Assembly: GCA_018266395.1 (NCBI GenBank)
Contig: JAFEAM010000007.1
Span: 1,779 to 60,273, forward strand
Reading direction: 5' to 3'
Length of the DNA: 58,495 nucleotides
Source of the DNA: Bacteroidota bacterium
Lineage (GTDB): Bacteria; Bacteroidota; Bacteroidia; Cytophagales; Cyclobacteriaceae
A program made the translations under genes and the position numbers. A model generated the notes under the pieces. That model had not been told where the DNA came from. It saw only the letters and a program-made list of their open reading frames with translations, and did not search any database. Positions 42,878 to 51,629 of this stretch are shown one piece after another (within the stretch, counting starts at the first letter, position 1; the number at the start of each line of letters is the position of its first letter).

Positions 42878-45565
42878 TCAAAGATAATGCCACTTTAAAT
42901 ATTTATAAGTTTCTCCGGCCCACAGGACAACAGAAGCAATCGCCATCAGTGAAGCAAATTCAAGAAACCCAACAGGGGCAAATCCGAATATACTTTCTAG
43001 GAAAGGCGTCTCAATAAGTGCAATTTGAATAATCACGGACGCCAGAAGCGCGGTGTTGACAAATTTGTTTGTGAACAACCCTATTTCAAAAATTGATTTC
43101 TTAAGGGACCGCATATTCACCAGGTTATACAACTGCATGAATGCCATCAAAATGAAGACGGCTGTACGCGTTTTTACTATACCCTGCGGCAAGAACCAGA
43201 AATAGGTTCCCAGCACACCGAGCACCATCATGGTGGTCATGATTAAAAGAAAAGGAAGAACATCCCTGTTAAGGATATTTTCCCTTTTGCCGCTTGCTTT
43301 TTCTTTCAGTTCCTCGCCATGACCATGTTCAGTTGCCAGCGAAATATCCCCGACCCCATCTGTTACCAGATTAAGCCAAAGAATCTGCGTCGCGGTGAGC
43401 GGAATCAAATTGCCTGTGGCGATCACGCTGATCAATGAGACAATCTCCGCAAAATTTGTTGTCACCAGGTAGTAACTCGTTTGTCTGGCATTTGTGAATA
43501 CTATCCTGCCCTCCTCTACTGCATTCACGATCGTGGCAAAATTATCATCGGCCAGCACCAGTTTTGCCGAGTTTCGGGCCACATCAGTTCCCATAATACC
43601 CATGGCCACCCCGATGTCAGCCTTCTTCAAAGCGGGAGCATCATTTACACCGTCTCCAGTCATGGCTACCAACTCTCCCATCTCCTGCAGCCGGCTCGCA
43701 ATCCGGAGTTTCATGTTCGGTGAAAGGCGTGAAAATACATTTACGGTCCGGAGCGCATCGTCAAACTCCTTTTCATCGAGTGTCATAAGCTGGGATTCAT
43801 TCAACGCCAGCACATTTGAATCATTCTGGTCGCCAATAATTGAAACTGCCTGCGCAACGGCTACTGCCGTGTTGATATGATCTCCTGTGGCCATAACTAC
43901 ACGGATGCCGGCCGCTTTGCACTTTTCCACAGCCTCCCTTGCATCGCTTCGCGGCGGGTCAATCATCCCCACGATTCCTGCGAATACAAGAGAATTGATT
44001 CCCTCCTCGGTCAATTTGGTTGCATCGGTTCGTGTATAAGCCATGGCGATCACCCGCATCGCGTCCGAAGACCACCTGTCGATTTTGTCCCTTATCTGCT
44101 CCGCAATCGACGAAGCCATTTCTTCTTCACCGTTCCTTCCCAAATACAGCGATGAGAGTTCAAGAATCCTTTCAGGCGCGCCTACAACTAAAATCATGTT
44201 TCCAGCGTCCTTCCTTACAAGAGTGGCCCTCAGTTTGTTTCTTGAGTTAAAAGGCATGTCATCCTCTTTGATTCTGTTTAGCTCAGGCAGTGACAAGTTC
44301 AACCCGCCTTTATGTGCAAGAACAAGAAGGGCGCCTTCCGTGGGGTCACCGGTGAGCGTGTAGTTGTCTCTGTCTGCATTGTGGACAATACCCGCGTTGT
44401 TGCACAAAAGTGCGATAAACAAGAGTTTCTGCAAACGCTGGTGATTTTCATGGTCGAGGATTTTGTCAACCTGAACAAAATTTCCTGCCGGATGTCGTCC
44501 ATCCCCTGTCACCGATATTTCCTCCTCCTGTGGCAACAGCACCTTTCTAACCGTCAGAATATTCTGCGTCAGCGTTCCTGTCTTGTCCGTCACAATGGTC
44601 GTTACGGCCCCGAGAGTCTCGACTGAATTCAATTCCCGCACAATTGCATTGCGCTTTGCCATCCGGTGCGAACCTATTGCCAGTACGATGGACAGTACTG
44701 CAGGCAGTCCTTCCGGAATGGAAGAAACCATCGCCGCAATGGAAATCAATAAGAGATCATCGAGCGAATACCTGCCCGAAACAAATGCGACGATAAAGAG
44801 CATAATAGCGCTTGCAAAAGCGATTCCTGCCATCTGCCTCGCCAGGCGGTCTGTCTTAATCTGGAAATTTGTTTTCTGAGGCTTAATGTTCGTCAGTGAC
44901 TCCGCTATTTTCCCGATGGAAGTATGAAGCCCCGTGAAGCAAACAACAGCGCGGGCAAAGCCTGAGACCAGGTACGTACCCTTGTACAACATGCTTTTTC
45001 TTTCCGCAATTGAAACAGGGTCTTCCACCGGTTCATCTTGCTTGCAGGCAGGGAGGGACTCACCGGTAAGGGAAGCCTCCACCGCACGGACATTTTTGGC
45101 TTCAATGATGCGCGCATCTGCCGGAACATTCTCCCCTTCTTCCAAAATAATGATGTCGCCCGGAACAAGGTCTGCTGCCGCAACAACTCGCTCCCTGCCA
45201 TCTCTCAGTACGCGCGTTTGCTGCACAAGCATTTTCTTCAGCGCAGCAACTGAATTTTCCGCACGCACTTCTTGCAGGAAGCCTATTGCAGCGTTGATCA
45301 AAATCACTGAAAAAATCACATACGTGTCAACCAGGTGACCGGTGGACCACGATATGATTGCTGCTGCCAGCAGAATAGCAATAAGTAAACTCTTGAATTG
45401 CTTCAATAACAGGAAGAGCCACGGGCTTCTCCCGGCTTCAGGGATCTCATTGGCTCCAAACTTCTCACGTCGTTCGAGCACTTCCCGGCCACTCAGCCCT
45501 CCATGGTCCGCGTCCAGGGCATTCAGTGTTTCTTCAACCGTAAAATGGTGGTACGGGGCTTCCAT
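42878..45565 (-). CDS. P-type cation-transporting ATPase (P2 type, Ca2+-ATPase-like)
   Basis: 895 aa from the ATG at 45565 (MEAPYHHFTVEETLNALDAD); an ATG at 45625 would add 20 residues outside the family pattern. Order: N-terminal cation ATPase region, TGES actuator motif, PEGLP in TM4 (EIPEGLP lacks the extra acidic set of K/Na pumps), DKTGTLT phosphorylation site, KGxP-like nucleotide region, GDGVND hinge, C-terminal helices. The TM4 and TM6 residues (NLVTDG) resemble Ca2+/Mn2+ P2A/P2B pumps; the ion is not certain. Confidence 0.93.
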   Translation of the reverse strand: MEAPYHHFTVEETLNALDADHGGLSGREVLERREKFGANEIPEAGRSPWLFLLLKQFKSLLIAILLAAAIISWSTGHLVDTYVIFSVILINAAIGFLQEVRAENSVAALKKMLVQQTRVLRDGRERVVAAADLVPGDIIILEEGENVPADARIIEAKNVRAVEASLTGESLPACKQDEPVEDPVSIAERKSMLYKGTYLVSGFARAVVCFTGLHTSIGKIAESLTNIKPQKTNFQIKTDRLARQMAGIAFASAIMLFIVAFVSGRYSLDDLLLISIAAMVSSIPEGLPAVLSIVLAIGSHRMAKRNAIVRELNSVETLGAVTTIVTDKTGTLTQNILTVRKVLLPQEEEISVTGDGRHPAGNFVQVDKILDHENHQRLQKLLFIALLCNNAGIVHNADRDNYTLTGDPTEGALLVLAHKGGLNLSLPELNRIKEDDMPFNSRNKLRATLVRKDAGNMILVVGAPERILELSSLYLGRNGEEEMASSIAEQIRDKIDRWSSDAMRVIAMAYTRTDATKLTEEGINSLVFAGIVGMIDPPRSDAREAVEKCKAAGIRVVMATGDHINTAVAVAQAVSIIGDQNDSNVLALNESQLMTLDEKEFDDALRTVNVFSRLSPNMKLRIASRLQEMGELVAMTGDGVNDAPALKKADIGVAMGIMGTDVARNSAKLVLADDNFATIVNAVEEGRIVFTNARQTSYYLVTTNFAEIVSLISVIATGNLIPLTATQILWLNLVTDGVGDISLATEHGHGEELKEKASGKRENILNRDVLPFLLIMTTMMVLGVLGTYFWFLPQGIVKTRTAVFILMAFMQLYNLVNMRSLKKSIFEIGLFTNKFVNTALLASVIIQIALIETPFLESIFGFAPVGFLEFASLMAIASVVLWAGETYKYLKWHYL

Positions 45566-45660
45566 TTTGAAGATATCCTGAAGGCAAGTAACCCGAAGGC
45601 CATTTTGATCCGAATGTCTCTCCACTTAAGATACAGCCCCGCATCACTCGCCCGCTAGTT

Positions 45661-45688
45661 CAAAATTAAGGTGATGAACAAGCCCAAA
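45661..45688 (-). promoter_or_regulatory. Possible promoter of the P-type ATPase operon
   Basis: On the minus strand TTTG (45688-45685) and TAATTTTG (45668-45661). The spacer is only 16 bases, shorter than the usual 19, so the call is tentative. The rest of the gap 45626-45881 shows nothing. Confidence 0.35.
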
Positions 45689-45881
45689 GTATGATTTTAA
45701 TATCCGGCTTGGCTTGATTTTAATCTTCAAACCCAAAATGCAGGCTGAAGATTAGGATGGCACCCCCAAGAGGAGTCAATGTTTTTTAATTAGATTCTAA
45801 TACCAAATACGACCCAACCCTTTTTTCCCTGGTTGGAATTCGTTAGCGGCAAAAATTCAGATCAAACACTAAGTGGCAGGC

Positions 45882-48278
45882 CTACTCATATCTCAGCGCC
45901 TTCACAGGATTGGCCTGCGCCGAGCGAAGGGTGTGGTAGCCAACTGTGATCAGCCCGACGGCCAGCGCAGCCAATCCGCCTGCAACAAAAAGCAGAGGAT
46001 CCAGGTCGACGCGGAAAGCAAAGGTGCTAAGCCAGCCGTTCAGGAGGTAGAACGCAATAGGCGTAACCAACACAAACCCGATGAAAATGAGTCGCACGAA
46101 CTGCCCGGACAGCAGAAAAGTAATCTGCGTAGCCGTGGCACCCAGCGCCTTACGGATGCCAACTTCCTTGATCCTTCGCTCTGTGGTAATCATCGCCAAT
46201 CCAAACAGGCCCATGCATGAGATGAGAATGGCAAGCGCTGCCATGATGGAGACGACAGAACTCATCTGCTGCTCCGTGCGGTACAGCTCGGCCATGTGTT
46301 CGTTCAGGAAAGTGTATGTAAAGGGATATCCGCTCACGTGCTTATCCCAGACCTTTCTTATCTCTTCCAAAGCCTCAGGAATATTTGAGCCGCTGATCTT
46401 CACCGACATCTCGTCAAAGCCCCAGTCCGTATGACTTACAATGGAGAGGGTGTTGATAGCGTGGTGAAGTGAATTGAAGTTGAAATCTTTCACCACGCCG
46501 ATGACGGTTCCCAGGGAGTCGTTATGATACCAGCCGTGACCTACTCGCGTGCCAATAGGATTCTTGAGTTTCAGGTGTTTCACCAATGCCTCGTTGATGA
46601 TGAACGACCTCCCGTTGTCAACCGGATTACCTTTGATGAAGGTTCTCCCTTCCTTAAGCTGGAGTCCGTAAACCGAAAGGTAGTCCGGATCCACATTCAC
46701 GTTCGAAGTGCTCATTTCCACCACTCCCGTGTCCGTGAGCACCTTATAGCCCCACTGGTGAAAGTTGTTGCCCAGTCTTTGGCCTGACGCCGTGACTCCG
46801 GAAATGCGGCTGCTTTGAAGCAACTCTGTTTTGATCAAATCATAATTCTTGTTTGCATCCCCGCCCATCGTCACAAGTACGATCTGATCCGATTGAAAAC
46901 CCGTGTCTTTGTTCTTCATGAAATAAAGCTGCTGCAGCACCACACCCGTACTGACCATCATGCCGACAGCCAGCGCAAACTGGACTACGACCAGTGAATC
47001 CTGGAAAACAGATTTCCGTCCGCCCGTTCCACCTTTCAGCACCTTCGAGGGATTGACGGAGGTCATGTAAAATGAAGGATAGATCCCCGTAAGGAATCCA
47101 AGGACAACAGCAGTGGCGATCACCAGCAAAAGGTTTATCGGGTTGCTGAAGACCGGCGCCATAGTGAGTTGCCGCCCGATGAGTTTGTTGAGGAGCGGCA
47201 GCATGGCGAAATCCAGAAGGAAGGCCAGGGCCAGCGCGATAACGGCGAGGAAGAGCGATTCCAGTATGAATTGTCCGAAAAGCTGGAGCTTGCGCGCCCC
47301 CACGGAAGTACGCACACCGATCTCCTTCCATCGGTGGGAAGAGCGGGCTGTTGTCAGGTTCATAAAATTGACAGAAGCGATCAGCAGAATGAAGAAGCCG
47401 GTGAGGGTGAAGATGCCGAGATACTTGCCGTTGAATTTTCTGTAGTTCTGGTAGTCGTGCTCCATATCGGATGAACCGAGGTGTACTTCAGTGAAGGGCT
47501 GGAGATACAGTGACGTTCCCTTGTTGATATCAGGCTGGCCGGTCCAGCGAGCAAACCACTCCGGGAATTTGGATTCCAGCTTCTTGTAGTCGGCATTCGG
47601 ACGCAGGAGGATGTAGGTAACGAGGTAGTTGCCGTTCCAGTTGGTGTTGACCGTTGAGTCACTGCGCACATAGGTTTCAAACGACTCGAGTGATTCAAAC
47701 TGGAGATGTGAGTTTTCCGGCACGTCTTTGAGAATGCCTGTGATCTTGAATTCACGGTCGCCTTTCGTTACCGTCTGCCCGACTGCATCTTCGGCCCGCT
47801 CAAAAAATTTCCGTGCCGTGGATTCGGTAAGCACCATCGTGTTCGGTTCATCCAGGACTGTGGACCTGTCGCCGTGAAGAAGTTCGAAGTCGAACATGGT
47901 GAGGAAGGCGCTGTCCACAACGGCTGTCTTTTCGATGAGGAACTGTTTTTCGCCTCGCCCAATCACCCGTTTCCCCCGTCCCCAAAAGCGGGAGTAGGAT
48001 TCGATCTCCGGGAATTCCTCTTTCATCACCGGACCAAAGGGTCCACCGGTAAGAGCCACCAGCTGGATGTTGGTGCCCGTCCAGTTCTGCACTTCATTGA
48101 TACGATAGATGCGGCTACCCCTGGCATGCCAGGCGTCGAAGCCTCGTTCATCAGAGACGAAGAGGTAGATCACCAGACAGGCCGCCAGCCCAATGGTGAG
48201 ACTGAGGATGTTTATGAAAGCATAAACTGGACTTTGGCGGATATACCGCAGGGCAGCACGAAAATAGTTGCTCAGCAT
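45882..48278 (-). CDS. ABC transporter permease, MacB/FtsX type
   Basis: 798 aa from the ATG at 48278 (MLSNYFRAALRYIRQSPVYAF); the upstream ATG at 48329 gives a non-matching extension. Layout: membrane helix, large periplasmic MacB_PCD domain, three helices with an FtsX domain (~residues 290-420), helix, second MacB_PCD, and a final FtsX domain ending (LAALAVGLITVGYHTLRSAQANPVKALRYE). The ending SAQANPVKALRYE is typical of Bacteroidota permeases of this class. No ATP-binding subunit gene is adjacent; such permeases usually share one. Probably acts in peptide or antibiotic export or mechanotransmission. Confidence 0.93.
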   Translation of the reverse strand: MLSNYFRAALRYIRQSPVYAFINILSLTIGLAACLVIYLFVSDERGFDAWHARGSRIYRINEVQNWTGTNIQLVALTGGPFGPVMKEEFPEIESYSRFWGRGKRVIGRGEKQFLIEKTAVVDSAFLTMFDFELLHGDRSTVLDEPNTMVLTESTARKFFERAEDAVGQTVTKGDREFKITGILKDVPENSHLQFESLESFETYVRSDSTVNTNWNGNYLVTYILLRPNADYKKLESKFPEWFARWTGQPDINKGTSLYLQPFTEVHLGSSDMEHDYQNYRKFNGKYLGIFTLTGFFILLIASVNFMNLTTARSSHRWKEIGVRTSVGARKLQLFGQFILESLFLAVIALALAFLLDFAMLPLLNKLIGRQLTMAPVFSNPINLLLVIATAVVLGFLTGIYPSFYMTSVNPSKVLKGGTGGRKSVFQDSLVVVQFALAVGMMVSTGVVLQQLYFMKNKDTGFQSDQIVLVTMGGDANKNYDLIKTELLQSSRISGVTASGQRLGNNFHQWGYKVLTDTGVVEMSTSNVNVDPDYLSVYGLQLKEGRTFIKGNPVDNGRSFIINEALVKHLKLKNPIGTRVGHGWYHNDSLGTVIGVVKDFNFNSLHHAINTLSIVSHTDWGFDEMSVKISGSNIPEALEEIRKVWDKHVSGYPFTYTFLNEHMAELYRTEQQMSSVVSIMAALAILISCMGLFGLAMITTERRIKEVGIRKALGATATQITFLLSGQFVRLIFIGFVLVTPIAFYLLNGWLSTFAFRVDLDPLLFVAGGLAALAVGLITVGYHTLRSAQANPVKALRYE

Positions 48279-48447
48279 AGGTCTGGGGTTGTCTTTTAAG
48301 TACGTCCCAAACCAGGGAAGGTTACTCAATAAGAAGCATTTCCATTCATGAGACCGTTAATCCGCTAACTTTTTTATTCAGAAGATGAGCTGTTGCCATA
48401 CCTCTGCCTTTCCTAAACCTGCAGGTGGCAGCGTTTAGCACGTAATG

Positions 48448-48861
48448 CTATTTGCCTGAATTGCCAGGATAATGCACACCGGTGCCGAAGAAAACCTCAA
48501 TGGATTTTATTTTGGCATTGTTGAAAGTGTAATACTCGACATTGTGGACAATCTTACCGTCGGTAGTAGTGATATCATAGATCGCAAACGCATTGTTGCC
48601 CTCCACCATTATCCTGGGAAACTCAATGTGTTTGAAAAACTTCGAGGTGCCCCAACATTTCTCCTTATACTGAGCAATGTTTAAATGGTCGTCTCCGTTG
48701 GGGCTCGTGAAGGTAAAATCTTCTGCAAGTTGACTGGCTATGATACTCCAGTCTTTCTTTTCAAACCCGGCATAGAAGTTTCTTATAAGCTTTTCCTGAG
48801 TCTGTGAGTGGGCAATTACAAAGAAGTTGCAGAAGATGAATGACAGTAATATCTGTTTCAT
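48448..48861 (-). CDS. SnoaL/NTF2-like secreted protein
   Basis: 137 aa. Signal peptide MKQILLSFIFCNFFVIAHSQ, then an NTF2/SnoaL-like domain: IRNFYAGFEKKDWSIIASQL, FTFTSPNGDDHLNIAQYKEK, VEYYTFNNAKIKSIEVFFG. This fold hosts small-molecule binding or isomerisation. Not in an operon with neighbours. Confidence 0.8.
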   Translation of the reverse strand: MKQILLSFIFCNFFVIAHSQTQEKLIRNFYAGFEKKDWSIIASQLAEDFTFTSPNGDDHLNIAQYKEKCWGTSKFFKHIEFPRIMVEGNNAFAIYDITTTDGKIVHNVEYYTFNNAKIKSIEVFFGTGVHYPGNSGK

Positions 48862-49105
48862 AATTCGTTACTGTTTTTGGTGCAGGAAATATCTATCCAT
48901 GCCACATGTCATTTCAATTGATTGCCCGAGGATTTGATTCCTTCATCAGCGAGGAATCAGCACAATAAAGTTTACAACAATAATTCGCACGATGAAGCTA
49001 TCATCTTCAATATCACGCAAAATGGGAGACTAGCAGTGGCCTGTGCCCGCATAAACCTGCAGAAAGATTCCTATAAATGCTGACTAGGTGGTCAGGCAAA
49101 TCGAT

Positions 49106-49981
49106 TTAGACCTTCGATCGCTTACCGGCTTTGCTTATTACCACAACAATTCCCCACAAGAGAGCAGCCCATGTTAAATACCAGACTGTTCGCTCACGAC
49201 CCGTTAAAACTAATGGCATGGAAAGTATCCAAAAAACATCCAAACTTGCATGCATGATTATGGCTATGAGAAGGCTCTTCGTATGCTCATATACCCACAA
49301 CATAATGACTCTAAAGGGAGGCAGAAATGAAAATAGAATAATCGCCAGGTACAATGGCAATGTGAGTGTACCAGCTTCATTTGCACTACCCAGATAATTT
49401 GAGAGAAAGTGCCATAAGCCCCACATGAATCCCAAACTTAGCGCTCCACCAGTAATCAGGCCATGATTCGATTTCAGCCTGGGTGCTACAAATCCCGTCC
49501 ACCCGAACTCCTCAACTAATCCATTAAAGAACCCAAGCAAAGCCACAAAAAGAAACAATTCAATTTTGCTGGCCCCAGATATGCCAAACGATGAAGCTAT
49601 GGGGTTGTTAGCTGAACTCAGTATACCTGGCTGGAACACAGGAGAAAATAACGACAGAGCAAACAGCGTTGTGAAGACCGTTAACGGCGCAATAAAAAGT
49701 GCGGCGACGTACCACTTGGTCTCAACGCGCCATTTGATCAGGCGAGAAAGAAATTCACGATACCCATTAATACCATCATACAAGCCTGTCAAAAGTATTC
49801 CTGCAATAATAGGGCCGGCAACTGTCACAAGATATAATGGCAAAAAAGAAGCATTTACCCGGTAGGGTGAAATTTGGTCCATGCCACCGAGCATGATTAC
49901 AAGACCTCCCCAGGAAATGAGAAGCGTTACAACGTAATAGGCTGTAACCGCATGCTCCTTAATAAATTTTGAGAGGTCCAA
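49106..49981 (-). CDS. CPBP family intramembrane metalloprotease
   Basis: 291 aa with about eight helices. The CPBP (type II CAAX, Abi) motifs are EEFGWTGFVAPRL (first Glu pair) and WGLWHF (His), with a later Asn/Asp motif (MHASLDVFW). Family members process C-termini or act in bacteriocin self-immunity; here the role is unknown. Its ATG (49981) immediately follows the stop of the MetX-like hydrolase (49982-49984), so the two are co-translated. Confidence 0.9.
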   Translation of the reverse strand: MDLSKFIKEHAVTAYYVVTLLISWGGLVIMLGGMDQISPYRVNASFLPLYLVTVAGPIIAGILLTGLYDGINGYREFLSRLIKWRVETKWYVAALFIAPLTVFTTLFALSLFSPVFQPGILSSANNPIASSFGISGASKIELFLFVALLGFFNGLVEEFGWTGFVAPRLKSNHGLITGGALSLGFMWGLWHFLSNYLGSANEAGTLTLPLYLAIILFSFLPPFRVIMLWVYEHTKSLLIAIIMHASLDVFWILSMPLVLTGRERTVWYLTWAALLWGIVVVISKAGKRSKV

Positions 49982-51058
49982 TCAGTTCTGATGTTCGGAA
50001 ATAGCCATCAGTTCCTTCAGGTATCCACCCCATATGGTAGGATTGGAATGTGTGCCATGGCCGCTGGTCTGATCGGTGATGGGCAACAGTATGTACCGGC
50101 CGTTCTTTACCTTCTGGATTTCCTTTTCCATGATGCCCAGTTCAGGAGGATTCACCTGGTCATCGGCAGAATTCACAGCAAAAAGCGGCGCCTTGATTTT
50201 ACCGAGATGTGGTGACGGGTTGTAGAGCCGGGATGCGTCAAATTGATAAATCATGTCATTGGCATCCAGGCCTGATCTGTATCTCTCCACTCTTTCCTGC
50301 AAAAACTTCTCAGCTGCCTCCCGTGTTGGTGCGGCTTTTTGCCATTGCAACGGACTGCTCACCATGAACATCAGCGAGTAGATGGCATACGTCAACCCGG
50401 GAGGCTGTTGTGTGTACTCGCCTCCCTTCCACTGAGGGTCATTTTCTATGGCGTCGATGATCATCTTGCGCATCATCCTGTTTCTGCCTGCTATTTCAAC
50501 CGGCATGCTGGCCAGCGGCATGAGCGCATCCATCATGTCAGGGTAGTTATAACCCCACACCCATGTGTGCATGGCACCCATCGAAGTGCCCATCACCAGT
50601 CGCAGATGGCTTACGCCAAGATGTTGTGTAACGAGCATGTACTGCGCCTTCACCATGTCATCGTAGGTATAGGCAGGGAACTTCATGTGCAGTCCGTCAC
50701 TGGGCTTGCTGGATTTGCCATGCCCGATGGCGTCCGGTAAAATGATGTAGTACTTGTTGGCGTCGAGCAATTGTCCCGGACCGAACAGATTGCCTGCAAA
50801 AAGGGGAGTGAGAAAACCCCGGCCGTTGCCGGTGGTTCCGTGCATGATAAGCACAGCATTGGTTACTTTGTCATCAGCTGCTTTTTTGGGCTGGCCTACT
50901 GTGGTATAATGCAACTTCAATTCTGCAAGGGAACTTCCATCTCCAAACTGGAAATTCTTCACAACATAATCTCCTTCTGCAGGAGTTGGATATTGCTGGG
51001 CTTTGGCCTGGCAGAACAGCAGGCTTGCGAAGGTCAATGTCGCTATCAGTTTCTTCAT
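49982..51058 (-). CDS. Secreted alpha/beta hydrolase, homoserine O-acetyltransferase (MetX)-like
   Basis: 358 aa with a signal peptide (MKKLIATLTFASLLFCQAKAQQ), which genuine cytosolic MetX enzymes lack. The fold matches the MetX group: LKLHYTTVGQPKK, ILPDAIGHGKSSKP, nucleophile Ser in GTSMGAMHTW, catalytic Asp in NSADDQVNPPE, His in SGHGTHSNPT. The export signal suggests a periplasmic hydrolase rather than a methionine-pathway acyltransferase. Operon with the CPBP gene. Confidence 0.85.
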   Translation of the reverse strand: MKKLIATLTFASLLFCQAKAQQYPTPAEGDYVVKNFQFGDGSSLAELKLHYTTVGQPKKAADDKVTNAVLIMHGTTGNGRGFLTPLFAGNLFGPGQLLDANKYYIILPDAIGHGKSSKPSDGLHMKFPAYTYDDMVKAQYMLVTQHLGVSHLRLVMGTSMGAMHTWVWGYNYPDMMDALMPLASMPVEIAGRNRMMRKMIIDAIENDPQWKGGEYTQQPPGLTYAIYSLMFMVSSPLQWQKAAPTREAAEKFLQERVERYRSGLDANDMIYQFDASRLYNPSPHLGKIKAPLFAVNSADDQVNPPELGIMEKEIQKVKNGRYILLPITDQTSGHGTHSNPTIWGGYLKELMAISEHQN

Positions 51059-51236
51059 GGCAAATCAGCTCAGATTGGAGTTGGTTACAAGACTAAGTTA
51101 GTCAAGTAGCCTGACACTTGTTTCGCCTCTCAGCTGTGTTGGATTTACCTCCTGTGATAGCACGCAGGAAGAAAAACACACAGACTGAATGATCAGTCGT
51201 GCCAATCAGCAACAAGAAATAAGAAATGAGTAATTA

Positions 51237-51560
51237 CTACGCCTCTCCCATTGTTCCACCGAAATTCATGGGGAACTTGGGAAGATCGTCGGTACGCTTG
51301 ATGGGGCCAAAGGCGGCTTCGTACTTCTCGATATTATCTTTCAACGCTGCCAGCAGGCGCTTGGCATGCTCGGGGGTGATCACGATCCGTGACTTGACTT
51401 TCGCCTTGGGTACGCCAGGCATCAAACGGATGAAGTCGATCACGAACTCGCTGTTGGAGTGTGCAATCATGGCCAGGTTGGAGTAAACCCCTTCGGCGAT
51501 CTCTTCAGACAATTCAATATTGATCTGGTTCTGCTGGGGTGCATTCTTGTCTTCTGCCAT
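51237..51560 (-). CDS. DUF3467 domain-containing protein
   Basis: 107 aa, cytosolic. The segment INIELSEEIAEGVYSNLAMI, IAHSNSEFVIDFIRLMPGVP and RIVITPEHAKRLLAALKDNI is the DUF3467 pattern. It follows rpoC in many Bacteroidota. Function unknown; the constant neighbour suggests co-regulation with RNA polymerase. A hairpin (51581-51606) separates it from rpoC. Confidence 0.9.
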   Translation of the reverse strand: MAEDKNAPQQNQINIELSEEIAEGVYSNLAMIAHSNSEFVIDFIRLMPGVPKAKVKSRIVITPEHAKRLLAALKDNIEKYEAAFGPIKRTDDLPKFPMNFGGTMGEA

Positions 51561-51580
51561 GATGCTGTCGTTTAAAGGCA

Positions 51581-51606
51581 GAGGCTGCCCTTTTCAAGGC
51601 AGCCTC
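51581..51606 (-). terminator. Hairpin between rpoC and DUF3467
   Basis: GAGGCTGCC / GGCAGCCTC, a perfect 9-bp stem with an 8-base loop. On the minus strand it is followed by TGCCTTTAAA with no T-run, so it may act as attenuator or processing site rather than full terminator. Confidence 0.5.
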
Positions 51607-51629
51607 GTCCTGGTTTAATCTAACTTTTA

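Noticed and set aside
48931..48958. 7-bp inverted repeat GATTCCT/AGGAATC in the gap before the SnoaL-like gene
   Set aside because: Short, no T-run, not positioned as a terminator; likely chance.
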